Shown here piece by piece: positions 8,642 through 18,023 of a stretch of DNA of 64,000 bases; the first letter of the stretch is position 1; each line of letters starts with the position of its first letter. This DNA is from Microbulbifer marinus (GTDB lineage Bacteria > Pseudomonadota > Gammaproteobacteria > Pseudomonadales > Cellvibrionaceae). The notes under the pieces are model-generated. The model did not search any database, was not told the origin of the DNA, and was given only the letters and a program-made list of their open reading frames with translations. The position numbers and the translations under genes are program-made. The stretch is from NCBI RefSeq assembly GCF_900107725.1, contig NZ_FNQO01000003.1, positions 372,001 through 436,000 on the forward strand, written 5' to 3'.

Positions 8642-11557
8642 ATGGCGAAACGGGCACTCCATTTGAACTCTCGGCACTGGGTCACACTGTCGCTGGCGAC
8701 CACGATGTTGCTCTCCAACGGAGCCCTTGCCGCCTGCCCGAAATCCGGCATCCAGCTACCCGCGGGCAATCTGGAACGCGCACTGATCGCCCTGGGGCGC
8801 CAGTGCAAGATCTCGGTGCTGGTACAGACCTCCTCCGCAGCCAGCTACAACCTGCCGGAAAAGTTCCTCGACAGCGAAAACGGCGAGTTTGAGCCTGCAC
8901 TGCAGCAACTGTTACAGGGCTCGCCATTTACCTATGAACGGGTGGGCCCCGGCGCCGTAGCGGTATTGACCCGCGAAGCCGAAGAGGAAGATACCGAAGC
9001 CCTGCCGGCCCATACAGAAGAGATTACCGTAACCGGCCAAAGTTTGACCGGCAGCCACCTGCGCCACCTGCAGCTGGACAGCTACGCGCCGATCGACGTC
9101 TTGGCGCAGCCGGAGCTGGAAATCACCGGCGCCCAGACTATTGCCGAGCTGCTGAAATTCCTGCCCGCCGTTTCCGGTAATTCCACCAGCACCTCGGTCA
9201 GCAACGGCGGCAATGGCACCGCCACCGTTACACTGCGCGGACTCCCTGCCAGCAATACCCTGGTATTGATCAACGGCCGCCGCATCGTCAGCAACGGATT
9301 CGGTGGCGAGGCGGCAGACCTGAATACGATTCCGCTTTCGGCTGTAGATCGCATCGAGATCCTCAAGGATGGCGCTTCCGCCGTTTACGGATCCGACGCC
9401 ATCGCCGGCGTGGTCAACATCATCCTACGCAAAGATTTCGAAGGCCTGTCCCTCAACAGTTATTACGGCCAGGCCCAACAGGGCGACCAGCAGACCGAAT
9501 CCCACCACCTCACCTGGGGCACCAACGGCGAGCGGGGCCACCTGATGCTGAGCCTGGCGCACTACAGCCAGGGCGCCCTGATGAGCCGCGACCGCGAGCT
9601 GTCCGCATCCGCAGACAACCGCCCTCGCGGCGGTACCGACCAACGTTCCTCTGCATCCCCTGACGGCTTTATCGCACTGGGCGACGGACAGATCGTCACC
9701 AACGCCGAGAGCGGCGGTTTCCGAGACTGGTCTCAGGATGACCGTTACGACTACCGCGAATATACGTCTGCGGTAGTGCCGTCGCAGCGACAGTCGGGCT
9801 ACCTGGAAGGCAACCTGGATCTTGGCGACAACACCCTGGCCTTCGTCGAGGCCATGGGTATTCGCACTGCAGCCAAGTCCACGCTGGCACCGACACCGGT
9901 TTTTACCCGCTTCGACAACGGCGACCTGACCATCGCTGCAGACCACATCTATAACCCTTTCGGTGAAGATATCGTCGATGTGCGCAAACGAGTCCTGGAA
10001 CTCGGCCCGCGTATTCAGAAAAACCGCACCGACACCTGGCGCCTCAACGCCGGCCTCAAGGGTATGTGGGATAGTTGGGAGTGGGAGTTGACGGCCGCAT
10101 TTCACTACACCCACGCCACCGAAAGTCTCAGCAACCTGATTAATCCGCACACCCTGTCGCTGGGATTGAAAGGCCCGGATATTTGCAATCCCGAGTTCGA
10201 CTGTGTGCCGACCAACCTGCTGGGCCCTAGCGGCAGCATCGATACCGCACAGCTCGATTTCGTCCGCGGCCAAAGCAAGGTGGAGGGTGCCACACGCATG
10301 TCTTCACTGACGTACATCACCAACGGCACCCTGGGAAGTAATGGCGCCGGAGATGTACTCGCCGCCGCGGGTGTCGAGTTCCGCCGCGAGACAATCGATT
10401 TTCGCTCCAATGACGCGATGGGCCTCTCCTTTATTGGCGGGCACGCGGCCGGATCCGCAGAGGGCCTGCGCATGATCGGCGAGGCGTTCGCGGAAATATC
10501 CGTGCCTCTGGCCGAGGACAAGGTGTGGCTCGACGGCGCATTACGCTATTCCGATTACAGCGATTTCGGCAATACCGCGAATCCCAAGCTGGCGATTCGC
10601 TGGCGTCCATCACCTTCGCTGATGATTCGCGCCAGTTATGCGACCGGTTTCAAGGCGCCAACGCTGGTCGATATGAACCAGAGCGGTTACCAGAGCCAGG
10701 AATACCTGTTCGACCCTTGCACGCGGAGTGACGCCGACGCCCTGCCCGGCTGCCGCGGCCAGGCCGATATCGCGCGCATCCAGTACCTGACCGAATTCGG
10801 CGGCAACCCGAACCTGCAGCCGGAAACCTCCGACAACCGCTCACTGGGTCTGGTGTGGACACCCCGGCGACTGCAGGGATTCAGCGCGACTCTCGACCTG
10901 TTCGACATCCGCCAAAACGATGTTATCGACACCAGCCCGCAATACCTGATCGACAGAAACGCCTATGCCGGCCTGTTTACCGATCGCGTAATGCGCGACG
11001 CCAGCGGCGACATTACCAAAATATTCGCCACCCGCCTGAATATCGGCGCACGCGAGGTGCGCGGCTTCGATCTGGCCCTGCGCTACGAACACAATTCCTC
11101 CGAGATTGGCCAGTTGCGCTGGTCGTTCAATTCCAGCCATATGCAGCATTACTTGAATCAGGCCGCGCCTGGGTCAACGGTGGAAGATCTCGCCGGCACT
11201 TTTGTCGATGCGGCCAGCGGCGGCGCCGGGTCACTCCCGCAATGGAAGGCGAACACCGGTATTTACTGGCACAAGGGACGCTGGGAAGGCGGCTATACGA
11301 TTCATTATGTTAGCGATCTCGCGGAATCCTTTACCCTCGATGAAAAACGCGTGACGCGAACTATCAACAGCTGGTCGAGCCACGACTTGCAGCTCGCCTA
11401 CGCACTTCCCCTCGGGCTCAGATTTGCCGTCGGTATCGACAACCTGTTAGACCGCGAACCACCGTTTGCCGCCACTGCGTTCAACGACAATTTCGACGGC
11501 CGTACTTACGACCTCAGCGGCCGCTACTGGTACACCACGCTCGCCTACAATCTTTAA
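8642..11557 (+). CDS. TonB-dependent outer-membrane receptor with STN signalling domain
   Basis: A 971-residue transducer-type receptor. A signal peptide (about residues 1-30, ending SNGALA) is followed by an STN domain (about 37-110; LPAGNLERALIALG, FEPALQQLLQGSPFTYE). A TonB-box-like EEITVTG lies near 126-132. The plug domain (LRGLPASNTLVLINGRR, LKDGASAVYGSDAIAGVVN) and the long beta-barrel come after it, ending in LSGRYWYTTLAYNL with an aromatic-rich terminus. The STN domain means it can report ligand binding to the FecR-type protein encoded just upstream. The ATG at 8642 was chosen because it begins a good signal peptide; the upstream TTG start is unlikely. A GTACAG-CTC-CTGTAC palindrome (8563-8577) lies between fecR and this gene. 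Substrate is unknown. Confidence 0.92.
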   Translation: MAKRALHLNSRHWVTLSLATTMLLSNGALAACPKSGIQLPAGNLERALIALGRQCKISVLVQTSSAASYNLPEKFLDSENGEFEPALQQLLQGSPFTYERVGPGAVAVLTREAEEEDTEALPAHTEEITVTGQSLTGSHLRHLQLDSYAPIDVLAQPELEITGAQTIAELLKFLPAVSGNSTSTSVSNGGNGTATVTLRGLPASNTLVLINGRRIVSNGFGGEAADLNTIPLSAVDRIEILKDGASAVYGSDAIAGVVNIILRKDFEGLSLNSYYGQAQQGDQQTESHHLTWGTNGERGHLMLSLAHYSQGALMSRDRELSASADNRPRGGTDQRSSASPDGFIALGDGQIVTNAESGGFRDWSQDDRYDYREYTSAVVPSQRQSGYLEGNLDLGDNTLAFVEAMGIRTAAKSTLAPTPVFTRFDNGDLTIAADHIYNPFGEDIVDVRKRVLELGPRIQKNRTDTWRLNAGLKGMWDSWEWELTAAFHYTHATESLSNLINPHTLSLGLKGPDICNPEFDCVPTNLLGPSGSIDTAQLDFVRGQSKVEGATRMSSLTYITNGTLGSNGAGDVLAAAGVEFRRETIDFRSNDAMGLSFIGGHAAGSAEGLRMIGEAFAEISVPLAEDKVWLDGALRYSDYSDFGNTANPKLAIRWRPSPSLMIRASYATGFKAPTLVDMNQSGYQSQEYLFDPCTRSDADALPGCRGQADIARIQYLTEFGGNPNLQPETSDNRSLGLVWTPRRLQGFSATLDLFDIRQNDVIDTSPQYLIDRNAYAGLFTDRVMRDASGDITKIFATRLNIGAREVRGFDLALRYEHNSSEIGQLRWSFNSSHMQHYLNQAAPGSTVEDLAGTFVDAASGGAGSLPQWKANTGIYWHKGRWEGGYTIHYVSDLAESFTLDEKRVTRTINSWSSHDLQLAYALPLGLRFAVGIDNLLDREPPFAATAFNDNFDGRTYDLSGRYWYTTLAYNL

Positions 11558-11845
11558 GTGCCGCCAGCGCAAGCACACGCCAAATAAATTCTCCCGCCAT
11601 TCATTTCATTCTGATTTTTAAAAATCGGCGGCATCTTCGGCATGACATTCTCCTGCATGCCACCATTACGCAAACAAACTGAAGTGCACAAACGTACCAA
11701 TAGACGCCCAATTGTTCGCCCTTAGCGTTGACCGACGAAAAAATGTTCTAGTGTTTTAGCAAGCCTCTGTTGATAGTAGTTTGCAGTTGTCAGGGAGGGC
11801 ACTGCCGCATTCGGCGTTTTGAACCGGTATCAGGAGAGGTATACC

Positions 11846-14614
11846 ATGGACAGATCCCGTCTATCCCGGGCAATTAAGGGCGCAATCGCTGCCACGGCCG
11901 TTTCCACCAGTTTTGCTACTTTGTCGTTTGCTCAGGAAGTGGAGGAAGTCGTCGTCACCGGTTCGCGCATTGTGCGACCCACCGATGCTAACAGCGCAAC
12001 GCCTATCAGCGTTTTCGACGCCGCCGCACTGGAAGCATCCGGCCAAACCACTCTGGAGGACTTCCTGCAGGAAGTGCCATCCATGACTGGTGGCCAGCTC
12101 GGCCAATCAGTAAACAACGGTAACCCCGGCCTCGCAACCGTATCCCTGCGCGGCTTGGGCTCATCCCGCACCCTGGTGCTGATGAACGGGCGGCGCCTCA
12201 GCTCATCCGGACCGTCTACCGGCGTCGTCGACTTGAACACCATCCCCACCACCGCGATCGAGCGCGTGGAAATCCTGCGGGATGGCGCATCCACCATTTA
12301 CGGTTCCGATGCAATCGCCGGCGTGATCAACATCATCACCAAGAAAAACTTTGAAGGCGCGGAGCTGACCTTCGACGCAGGCACATCTCAGGAAAACGAT
12401 GGCCAGCAATATCTTGCAGCCTGGACGTTCGGTACCGGTACGGACGACGGGCATGTGATGATGAACGTCCAGTACACCAAGCGGCAGGATATCTTCCAGG
12501 GCGACCGCAAGCGTTCCGATTGCCCGCTGTTCGAGTCTGGCGACCAGGTGCTTTGCGGCGGCAGTAGCTATACCGTTCCCCCGCGGTTCTTTACTGACAG
12601 CTTCCCCGGTGGCCCAATCCTCGACCCGGCCACCGGTGAAATACTGCCCTTTGTTCCATCACGCGATGCATTCAACTATGCGAAGGTGAGTTACCTGATT
12701 ACGCCGCAGGAAGTGGTTACTTTTTACGGCTATGGTGAAAACAAACTGTGGGACTTTAAAGATTTCACCACAGTGGAGGCCTTTGGCGAAATCCTGTATG
12801 CCAACCGCCAGTCGGATCAGTTGCTGGCCGCGGAAGGTACCTTCTTCCAGCCGACCGCCCCGGCTACCAACCCGGGCAACCCCACCGGTGAGGACGCGAT
12901 CATATTGCGTCGCCTGGTCGAAACCGGCGGCCGCTCGTTCAATCAGGATCTGAGTACCTGGCGCGGCGTTGTGGGCTTTAAGGGCGAATTCTGTAACGAG
13001 TGGAGCTGGGATCTTTCCTATAACTACGCCCGCTGGGTCGATTCCCAGATCGATCGCGGCCGCGCGAACCCTGGTCGATTCACCACCATGCTCGACCCAG
13101 CTCTCTGTGCCGACGATGAGGACTGCTCGGCGGCAGCGGATGCCGCGGGCGTATCGGCATGGAATCCATTCGCGCCCGGCACTTTTGTTCAGCCATGGCA
13201 GGACTACGCACTGGTGGTGAACTCGCCGGTGGAAAAAGCTACGCTGAACAGCCTGCAATTCAACCTTGTCGGCGACTTGTATGACTGGAGCATCCCCACT
13301 TCGAGTGAGCCGGTTCAGTGGGCGACGGGTTACGAGCGTCGCCGCGAGCGCACCGAGATTACGGTCGACGGCGCGGCGGCGCTGGGACAGATCTACTTTG
13401 TCAGCGGCGAGGACTGGGGCGGTGCCTACGATGTAGACGAGGTCTACGGCGAGGTCCGCCTGCCGATAATGGAGGGTAAAAATTGGGCCGACCTTGTCGC
13501 AGCCGAACTCTCCTTCCGCTATTCAGACTACGACACCATCGGCAGTAGAACCGTTTGGGCGGGCGTGTTCGAGTACGCCCCCCTGGAACAGTTGCGCTTC
13601 CGCGCCACTTACGCCGAGGGCTTCCGTGCACCCGGTCTGGACGACTTCTTCCTGCCTCCCACCCAGTCCGCCGAGACCTACACGGATCCCTGCGTCAACT
13701 GGGGGGGCAGCGCCAATCCAAATGTACGGGCAAACTGTGCCGCGGACGGCCTGCCACCGGACTTTGAGCTGGGTAACTCCCAGGCGACCGGCCTGTTCGG
13801 CGGTAACCCGGACCTGGATGCCGAAACCTCCGAGAGCTATACCGTTGGTCTCGTCTGGACGCCGACGTTCGTCGAGGATCTGAGTTTTACCGTCGATTGG
13901 TGGAAGATCAAGATCGATGACGCCATTGGCACCTTCAATACCAACACCATTGTCAGCAACTGCTACAGCAGCCCGGGCTTCAGCTCGCCCTCATGCGACC
14001 TGATCACCGGCGCAGGAGCCGTCGGCCTGACGCCGCTGCCCACCAGCCCGCGCCGCGACCGCAGTGGCACCATCGCCGGCCAGCTGTTGAATGGCCAGAA
14101 CATCTCCACCTTCAAGACGTCGGGTGTCGACCTCGGTGCGGACTACAGCATGGATCTGGGCCCGGGTGTCTTTACGTTCAGCGGTAGCGCGACTTGGCTG
14201 GACGAATGGAAGTTCCAGGCCAGTGAGTTCGAGCCAGAAGTGGATCTGGCCGGCAAGTTCGGTGTTGACCCGGTGACCACCCGCATCGCGGCTTTCCCCG
14301 ACTGGAAGATCTATACCAGCTTCAACTACGAGTATGACTGCTGGGCCTCCACCGTAGTCGTCCGTATGGAAGGCGAGGTGGACGACATCGACCCCCGCGA
14401 CACCGACCTGGCCACCCACGTGGACAACACCTGGTACACGGACTTCAACTTCCGCTACTTCCGCTGGGAGGGCATCACCCTATCCGGAGGCATCCGCAAC
14501 CTGTTTAACCAGCAGCCGCCCTATGTCACCAACTACGATGACATGAACACGCTGCCGCTGAACTACGACACCGTCGGACGCTTCTATTACGGCAGAGTGA
14601 ACTTCAAGTTCTAA
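11846..14614 (+). CDS. TonB-dependent outer-membrane receptor
   Basis: A 922-residue TBDR without an STN domain. It has a signal peptide (MDRSRLSRAIKGAIAATAV to SFAQE) and a TonB box EVEEVVVTGSRI directly after it. The plug contains LRGLGSSRTLVLMNGRR and LRDGASTIYGSDAIAGVINI, and a large barrel ends FYYGRVNFKF. The ATG at 11846 follows AGGAGAGG with good spacing. The gene lies 288 bases after the STN-type receptor and is probably transcribed separately. The four Cys residues in extracellular-loop-like sequence (for example SNCYSSPGFSSPSCDL) are typical of this receptor group in marine gammaproteobacteria. Substrate cannot be read from sequence. Confidence 0.92.
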   Translation: MDRSRLSRAIKGAIAATAVSTSFATLSFAQEVEEVVVTGSRIVRPTDANSATPISVFDAAALEASGQTTLEDFLQEVPSMTGGQLGQSVNNGNPGLATVSLRGLGSSRTLVLMNGRRLSSSGPSTGVVDLNTIPTTAIERVEILRDGASTIYGSDAIAGVINIITKKNFEGAELTFDAGTSQENDGQQYLAAWTFGTGTDDGHVMMNVQYTKRQDIFQGDRKRSDCPLFESGDQVLCGGSSYTVPPRFFTDSFPGGPILDPATGEILPFVPSRDAFNYAKVSYLITPQEVVTFYGYGENKLWDFKDFTTVEAFGEILYANRQSDQLLAAEGTFFQPTAPATNPGNPTGEDAIILRRLVETGGRSFNQDLSTWRGVVGFKGEFCNEWSWDLSYNYARWVDSQIDRGRANPGRFTTMLDPALCADDEDCSAAADAAGVSAWNPFAPGTFVQPWQDYALVVNSPVEKATLNSLQFNLVGDLYDWSIPTSSEPVQWATGYERRRERTEITVDGAAALGQIYFVSGEDWGGAYDVDEVYGEVRLPIMEGKNWADLVAAELSFRYSDYDTIGSRTVWAGVFEYAPLEQLRFRATYAEGFRAPGLDDFFLPPTQSAETYTDPCVNWGGSANPNVRANCAADGLPPDFELGNSQATGLFGGNPDLDAETSESYTVGLVWTPTFVEDLSFTVDWWKIKIDDAIGTFNTNTIVSNCYSSPGFSSPSCDLITGAGAVGLTPLPTSPRRDRSGTIAGQLLNGQNISTFKTSGVDLGADYSMDLGPGVFTFSGSATWLDEWKFQASEFEPEVDLAGKFGVDPVTTRIAAFPDWKIYTSFNYEYDCWASTVVVRMEGEVDDIDPRDTDLATHVDNTWYTDFNFRYFRWEGITLSGGIRNLFNQQPPYVTNYDDMNTLPLNYDTVGRFYYGRVNFKF

Positions 14615-14622
14615 TCCCTTCG

Positions 14623-14643
14623 CCCCGCCCTCCAAGGGCGGGG
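14623..14643 (+). terminator. Hairpin after TBDR gene, possible terminator
   Basis: A perfect 9-base stem CCCCGCCCT/AGGGCGGGG with a three-base loop lies 9 bases after the stop codon at 14614. The following sequence (ATCTTCCCCTCTT) is pyrimidine-rich but not a clean T run. It could be a weak intrinsic terminator or a 3'-end stabiliser. Confidence 0.55.
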
Positions 14644-14661
14644 ATCTTCCCCTCTTACCCT

Positions 14662-14920
14662 CAACTCCAATTCACGATACAACGGCAACTTTCCAAACAC
14701 GTTAATCGAAATAATTTTATTTCGGACAGGGCCTCTCCATTTTTTCCTCACTTCCAATTAATGACACAACGACAAGATTTCAAACACATTAATCAAAATA
14801 AATAGACTACTTCCGGCAGTAATTTTCCATTTTTTCTTCAGCTCCAACTCACGACACAACGATAATTTTTTAACCGCGCTAATCAAAAAACTTTAACTAT
14901 CATTCCTGACATTACAAAAA
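14662..14920 (+). repeat. Three tandem imperfect ~88-bp repeats upstream of a TBDR gene
   Basis: Unit 1 is about 14662-14748, unit 2 about 14749-14838, and unit 3 about 14839-14920. Each starts with a variant of CNNYTCCAAYT, followed by ACGAYACAACG or GACACAACGA. A TAATC block (TTAATCGAAAT, TTAATCAAAAT, CTAATCAAAAA) comes next, and units 1 and 2 end with CCATTTTTTC. The units are AT-rich and non-coding, with no long open frame. They fill the space before the duplicated TBDR leader at 14906. They may be repeated operator or promoter segments, or remnants of local amplification. No counterpart was found in front of the second leader copy at 20169. Confidence 0.75.
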
Positions 14921-15071
14921 AAAAGAAATTAAGTAATTTATTTGAGGGATCTGCATTTCTGGCCGTCTCTGCCCTTGTTGGGAAAGAAGTAGTCGCATGG
15001 GGGTGGCTACTTCTACGTATCGCCATTCAGGCAAAAAGAAAATAAATCCAACGATCTAGAGAGGATTTCCA
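14906..15071 (+). promoter_or_regulatory. Duplicated TBDR leader, copy A, with hairpin
   Basis: These 166 bases before the ATG closely match 20169-20335 before another TBDR. Shared blocks are CTGACATTAC, TTGAGG, GTTGGGA, GGGGGT, ATCGCCATTCA, TAAATCCAACGATC and AGAGAGGATTT. A hairpin at 14985-15014 has a long stem (GAAGTAG with CTACTTC, extended inward by TCGC/GTGG with wobble pairs) and the loop ATGGGG. The AGAGAGG just before the start codon is the ribosome-binding site. Conservation well upstream of that site suggests a shared promoter and a structured 5' untranslated region. Confidence 0.7.
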
Positions 15072-17900
15072 ATGAAAAAGAACCTCCTGTCCGTAGCTGT
15101 GAAAGGGGTCATCGGCCTAACCGCAGCCGCAGTAATGGTTCCCGCCATGCCGGCATTTGCGCAGGAAGACGCGCAGCTCGTGGAAGAAGTACTGGTCACC
15201 GGTTCACGCATTCAGCGCGCTGACCTGGAAGGCGCCAACCCTGTAACTGTACTCTCCAGGGAAGACCTTGTAGGAAGCGGCGAACTGAGCGTCGGTGATA
15301 TTCTGCAAAACCTGCCGTCTTCCGCTGGTGCGGCAACCAACACCGGAGTTAACAATGGTGGGTCCGGTGCTGTGCGTTTCTCCCTGCGCGGCCTCGGCTC
15401 GGAGCGTACCCTGGTACTGATAAACGGTCGCCGTGCTGTTGCTTCCGGCTTGGGCGCCGACTCTTCTGTCGACCTGAACAACATTCCGGTGGCAATGATC
15501 GAGCGCGTAGAAGTACTGAAAGACGGTGCTTCTGCCGTATATGGCTCTGACGCTATTGCCGGCGTAGTCAACATTATTACTCGCGACAATTTCGAAGGTG
15601 CTGAATTCTCCACCTCCTTCGGTGAGACTAGCGAAGGGGATGGCAGAAAAGAGGAAGCCAGCTTTACTTTCGGTACGTCCACCGATAACGGCAACTTTGT
15701 TGTTTCTGGATACTACGCAGACCAGCAGCCTATCTGGGCCGGTGACCGCGAGTACTCACAGGAAGAGATCTGGTTCCACCCTTACTGGGACCCTCAAGGA
15801 CAGACGCCTGGCGGCTCATCTGCCACCCCATGGGGCAACCATGGTGGATCTGACGGCAACCGTTACACCCAGGGACCGGAATTTGGCGACTGGAGAACGT
15901 ATAACGGCGCTACCGATGCATATAACTATGCGCCAGCCAACTACACCCAGACCCCGAATGAGCGTTGGGGCGTTAGCGCTTTCGGCAACTACAATCTCGG
16001 CGATCTCGGCGCCCTGAAAAACGTTGAGGCCAGTGCTGAATTCATGTACACGCACCGCGGCTCTCAGCGACTGATTGCTCCAGAACCTCTGGCACCTCTG
16101 GCATTTTTCGGTCACGCGGCCCCCTACTCAGACCTGAACTACTATAACCAGCAGTTTGGCCCGAAAAATGCTGACGGCGAAACCATGGTACTGAACGACT
16201 GGCGTCGTCGCATGGTGGAGACCGGAGGTCGAGACCAAGTCCACGAAACCAATACACACCAAATCACTCTGGCCCTTGCAGGTGAATTAGGCGATTGGAA
16301 CTGGGATCTCTCTGCACTCTATGGCGAGAACGACGCCAATATCATCGACAAAGGTTACTTCAACCTGGAGCGAGTAGCCGAAGCAGTTGGCCCCACTTTT
16401 GTAGACTCTGCAGGCAACGTACTGTGTAGTTCAGACGGTACTGAAGGAGGGGTGATTGATGGCTGTGTGCCCCTCAATGTCTTTGGTGTTCCGGGAACCG
16501 ACACCCAAATTACTGCAGAAATGCTGGAGTACATTAGCGGCAACTACGTTTCCATTACGGAAGGTGGTAACGATATGTCAGCTGTCCAGTTTAACATTGG
16601 CGGTAACGTTATCGACCTGCCTGCCGGCCCTCTAGGTATGGCATTTGGCCTTGAGCACCGCAAAGTAAGCGGCTTCTCCCAGCCCGATTCCCTGCAGCTG
16701 CTGGGCACCTCAACTGCAGGCTCTTCGCTCGCAACTGGCGGCTCCTATCACCTGAACGAAGCCTTTGTGGAATTTGCCGTTCCGCTGCTGGAAGGTCTGC
16801 CCGCTATCAATTCCCTGGAGTTGAGTGTGGCTTCGCGCTACTCCGACTACAGCACATTTGGTGAGACCACTAACTCTAAAGTAGGCCTGCGCTGGTCTAT
16901 TGTCGATGACCTGACAGTTCGCACCACGGTGTCCGAGGCCTTCCGGGCCCCGTCCATCCCCGAACTCTACCAGGGTATCTCCAGCACCTTCCCTAACGCC
17001 ACAGACAAGTGCGCCAACGACCCGACTGCTTCGTGCATCGCGGATGGCGTGCCTACAGGCGGCTATAGCGATGATGGAATTATCCAAATTCCGTCCAAGA
17101 TAGGTGGCAACCCGGATCTGCAGCCGGAAACCGCCGATATCTTCACCGTAGGCCTGGTATATCAGCCATCATGGCTCGACGGCGCCTCCCTGACGGTGGA
17201 TTATTGGGAAACGGAAGTTGAAAACATGATTTCCACTTCCGGCCCTCAGGTCATTCTCGACAACTGCTGGGCGACGGGTCAGGACTGTGACAAGATCGAT
17301 CGCTGGGCTGCAGGCAGCGGTGCAGAGGTGGGTGGCATTATCTTTATCCACGACCTCAATACCAATGTCGGCGGCCTGAGCGCCTCGGGTGTGGACCTGT
17401 CACTTCGCTACCAGATGCCGGGAACCAGCATAGGCTTATTCGGCTTTGGATTCGATGCGGCCTATGTAACCGAGTATGACAAAACCCTCTCCAACGGAGA
17501 CGTAGTAAGTCATGCCGGCCGTTTCGAAGATAACCAGGATGGCAACTTCCCCCGCTGGAAAACCAACTTCACCACCAACTGGAGCTACGAGAACTGGGAT
17601 GCCAGCTTCAGGTCCCGCTATATCCACTCCGTTATGGAAAACCTCAACGGTTGGTACAATTTAGACCCAGTTACATTCGAACCCACAAACGAGCCTCACG
17701 AAGTTGATAGCCAGGTCATTCATGACATCCAGCTGTCTTACAACCTGGCCGATTACAAGACTCGTCTGACCTTCGGTATTGACAACGTCACCGATGAGCA
17801 ACCTCCGTTTGCTTATACCGGTTTCAATGACAATACCGACGTACGTACCTATGAAACCCAAGGTCGCTACTATTACGGCCGCGTAAACTTCAACTTCTAA
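15072..17900 (+). CDS. TonB-dependent outer-membrane receptor
   Basis: A 942-residue TBDR. The signal peptide MKKNLLSVAVKGVIGLTAAA ends at PAFAQ, followed by the TonB box LVEEVLVTGSRI. The plug carries LRGLGSERTLVLINGRR and LKDGASAVYGSDAIAGVVN. The barrel ends GRYYYGRVNFNF. The first ~55 residues are almost identical to the TBDR at 20336, while the barrels differ strongly, as expected if leader and signal peptide were duplicated and the substrate-binding part diverged. It is followed by a strong terminator and then a TPR-sulfotransferase gene. Substrate is unknown. Confidence 0.93.
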   Translation: MKKNLLSVAVKGVIGLTAAAVMVPAMPAFAQEDAQLVEEVLVTGSRIQRADLEGANPVTVLSREDLVGSGELSVGDILQNLPSSAGAATNTGVNNGGSGAVRFSLRGLGSERTLVLINGRRAVASGLGADSSVDLNNIPVAMIERVEVLKDGASAVYGSDAIAGVVNIITRDNFEGAEFSTSFGETSEGDGRKEEASFTFGTSTDNGNFVVSGYYADQQPIWAGDREYSQEEIWFHPYWDPQGQTPGGSSATPWGNHGGSDGNRYTQGPEFGDWRTYNGATDAYNYAPANYTQTPNERWGVSAFGNYNLGDLGALKNVEASAEFMYTHRGSQRLIAPEPLAPLAFFGHAAPYSDLNYYNQQFGPKNADGETMVLNDWRRRMVETGGRDQVHETNTHQITLALAGELGDWNWDLSALYGENDANIIDKGYFNLERVAEAVGPTFVDSAGNVLCSSDGTEGGVIDGCVPLNVFGVPGTDTQITAEMLEYISGNYVSITEGGNDMSAVQFNIGGNVIDLPAGPLGMAFGLEHRKVSGFSQPDSLQLLGTSTAGSSLATGGSYHLNEAFVEFAVPLLEGLPAINSLELSVASRYSDYSTFGETTNSKVGLRWSIVDDLTVRTTVSEAFRAPSIPELYQGISSTFPNATDKCANDPTASCIADGVPTGGYSDDGIIQIPSKIGGNPDLQPETADIFTVGLVYQPSWLDGASLTVDYWETEVENMISTSGPQVILDNCWATGQDCDKIDRWAAGSGAEVGGIIFIHDLNTNVGGLSASGVDLSLRYQMPGTSIGLFGFGFDAAYVTEYDKTLSNGDVVSHAGRFEDNQDGNFPRWKTNFTTNWSYENWDASFRSRYIHSVMENLNGWYNLDPVTFEPTNEPHEVDSQVIHDIQLSYNLADYKTRLTFGIDNVTDEQPPFAYTGFNDNTDVRTYETQGRYYYGRVNFNF

Positions 17901-17927
17901 GCTTTAAGCTTAAAGGTTGTCCTTCAA

Positions 17928-17960
17928 AGCCACCGGCGGACTTCCCCGGTGGCTTTTTTA
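17928..17960 (+). terminator. Intrinsic terminator after TBDR gene
   Basis: Stem AGCCACCGG (17928-17936) pairs with CCGGTGGCT (17946-17954), followed by TTTTTT. It lies 27 bases after the TBDR stop and separates that transcript from the downstream sulfotransferase gene. A small palindrome, TAAGCTT-T-AAGCTTA, overlaps the TBDR stop codon. Confidence 0.9.
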
Positions 17961-18023
17961 ATTTTTACCGCCACCTAATTTCATGGCATTATTTGTTCAC
18001 TTACAAGTTGAACTTGAAACACA

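Noticed and set aside
14662..14920. CRISPR-like array
   Set aside because: Only three diverged units directly abutting with no unique spacers and no cas genes; better described as tandem repeats.
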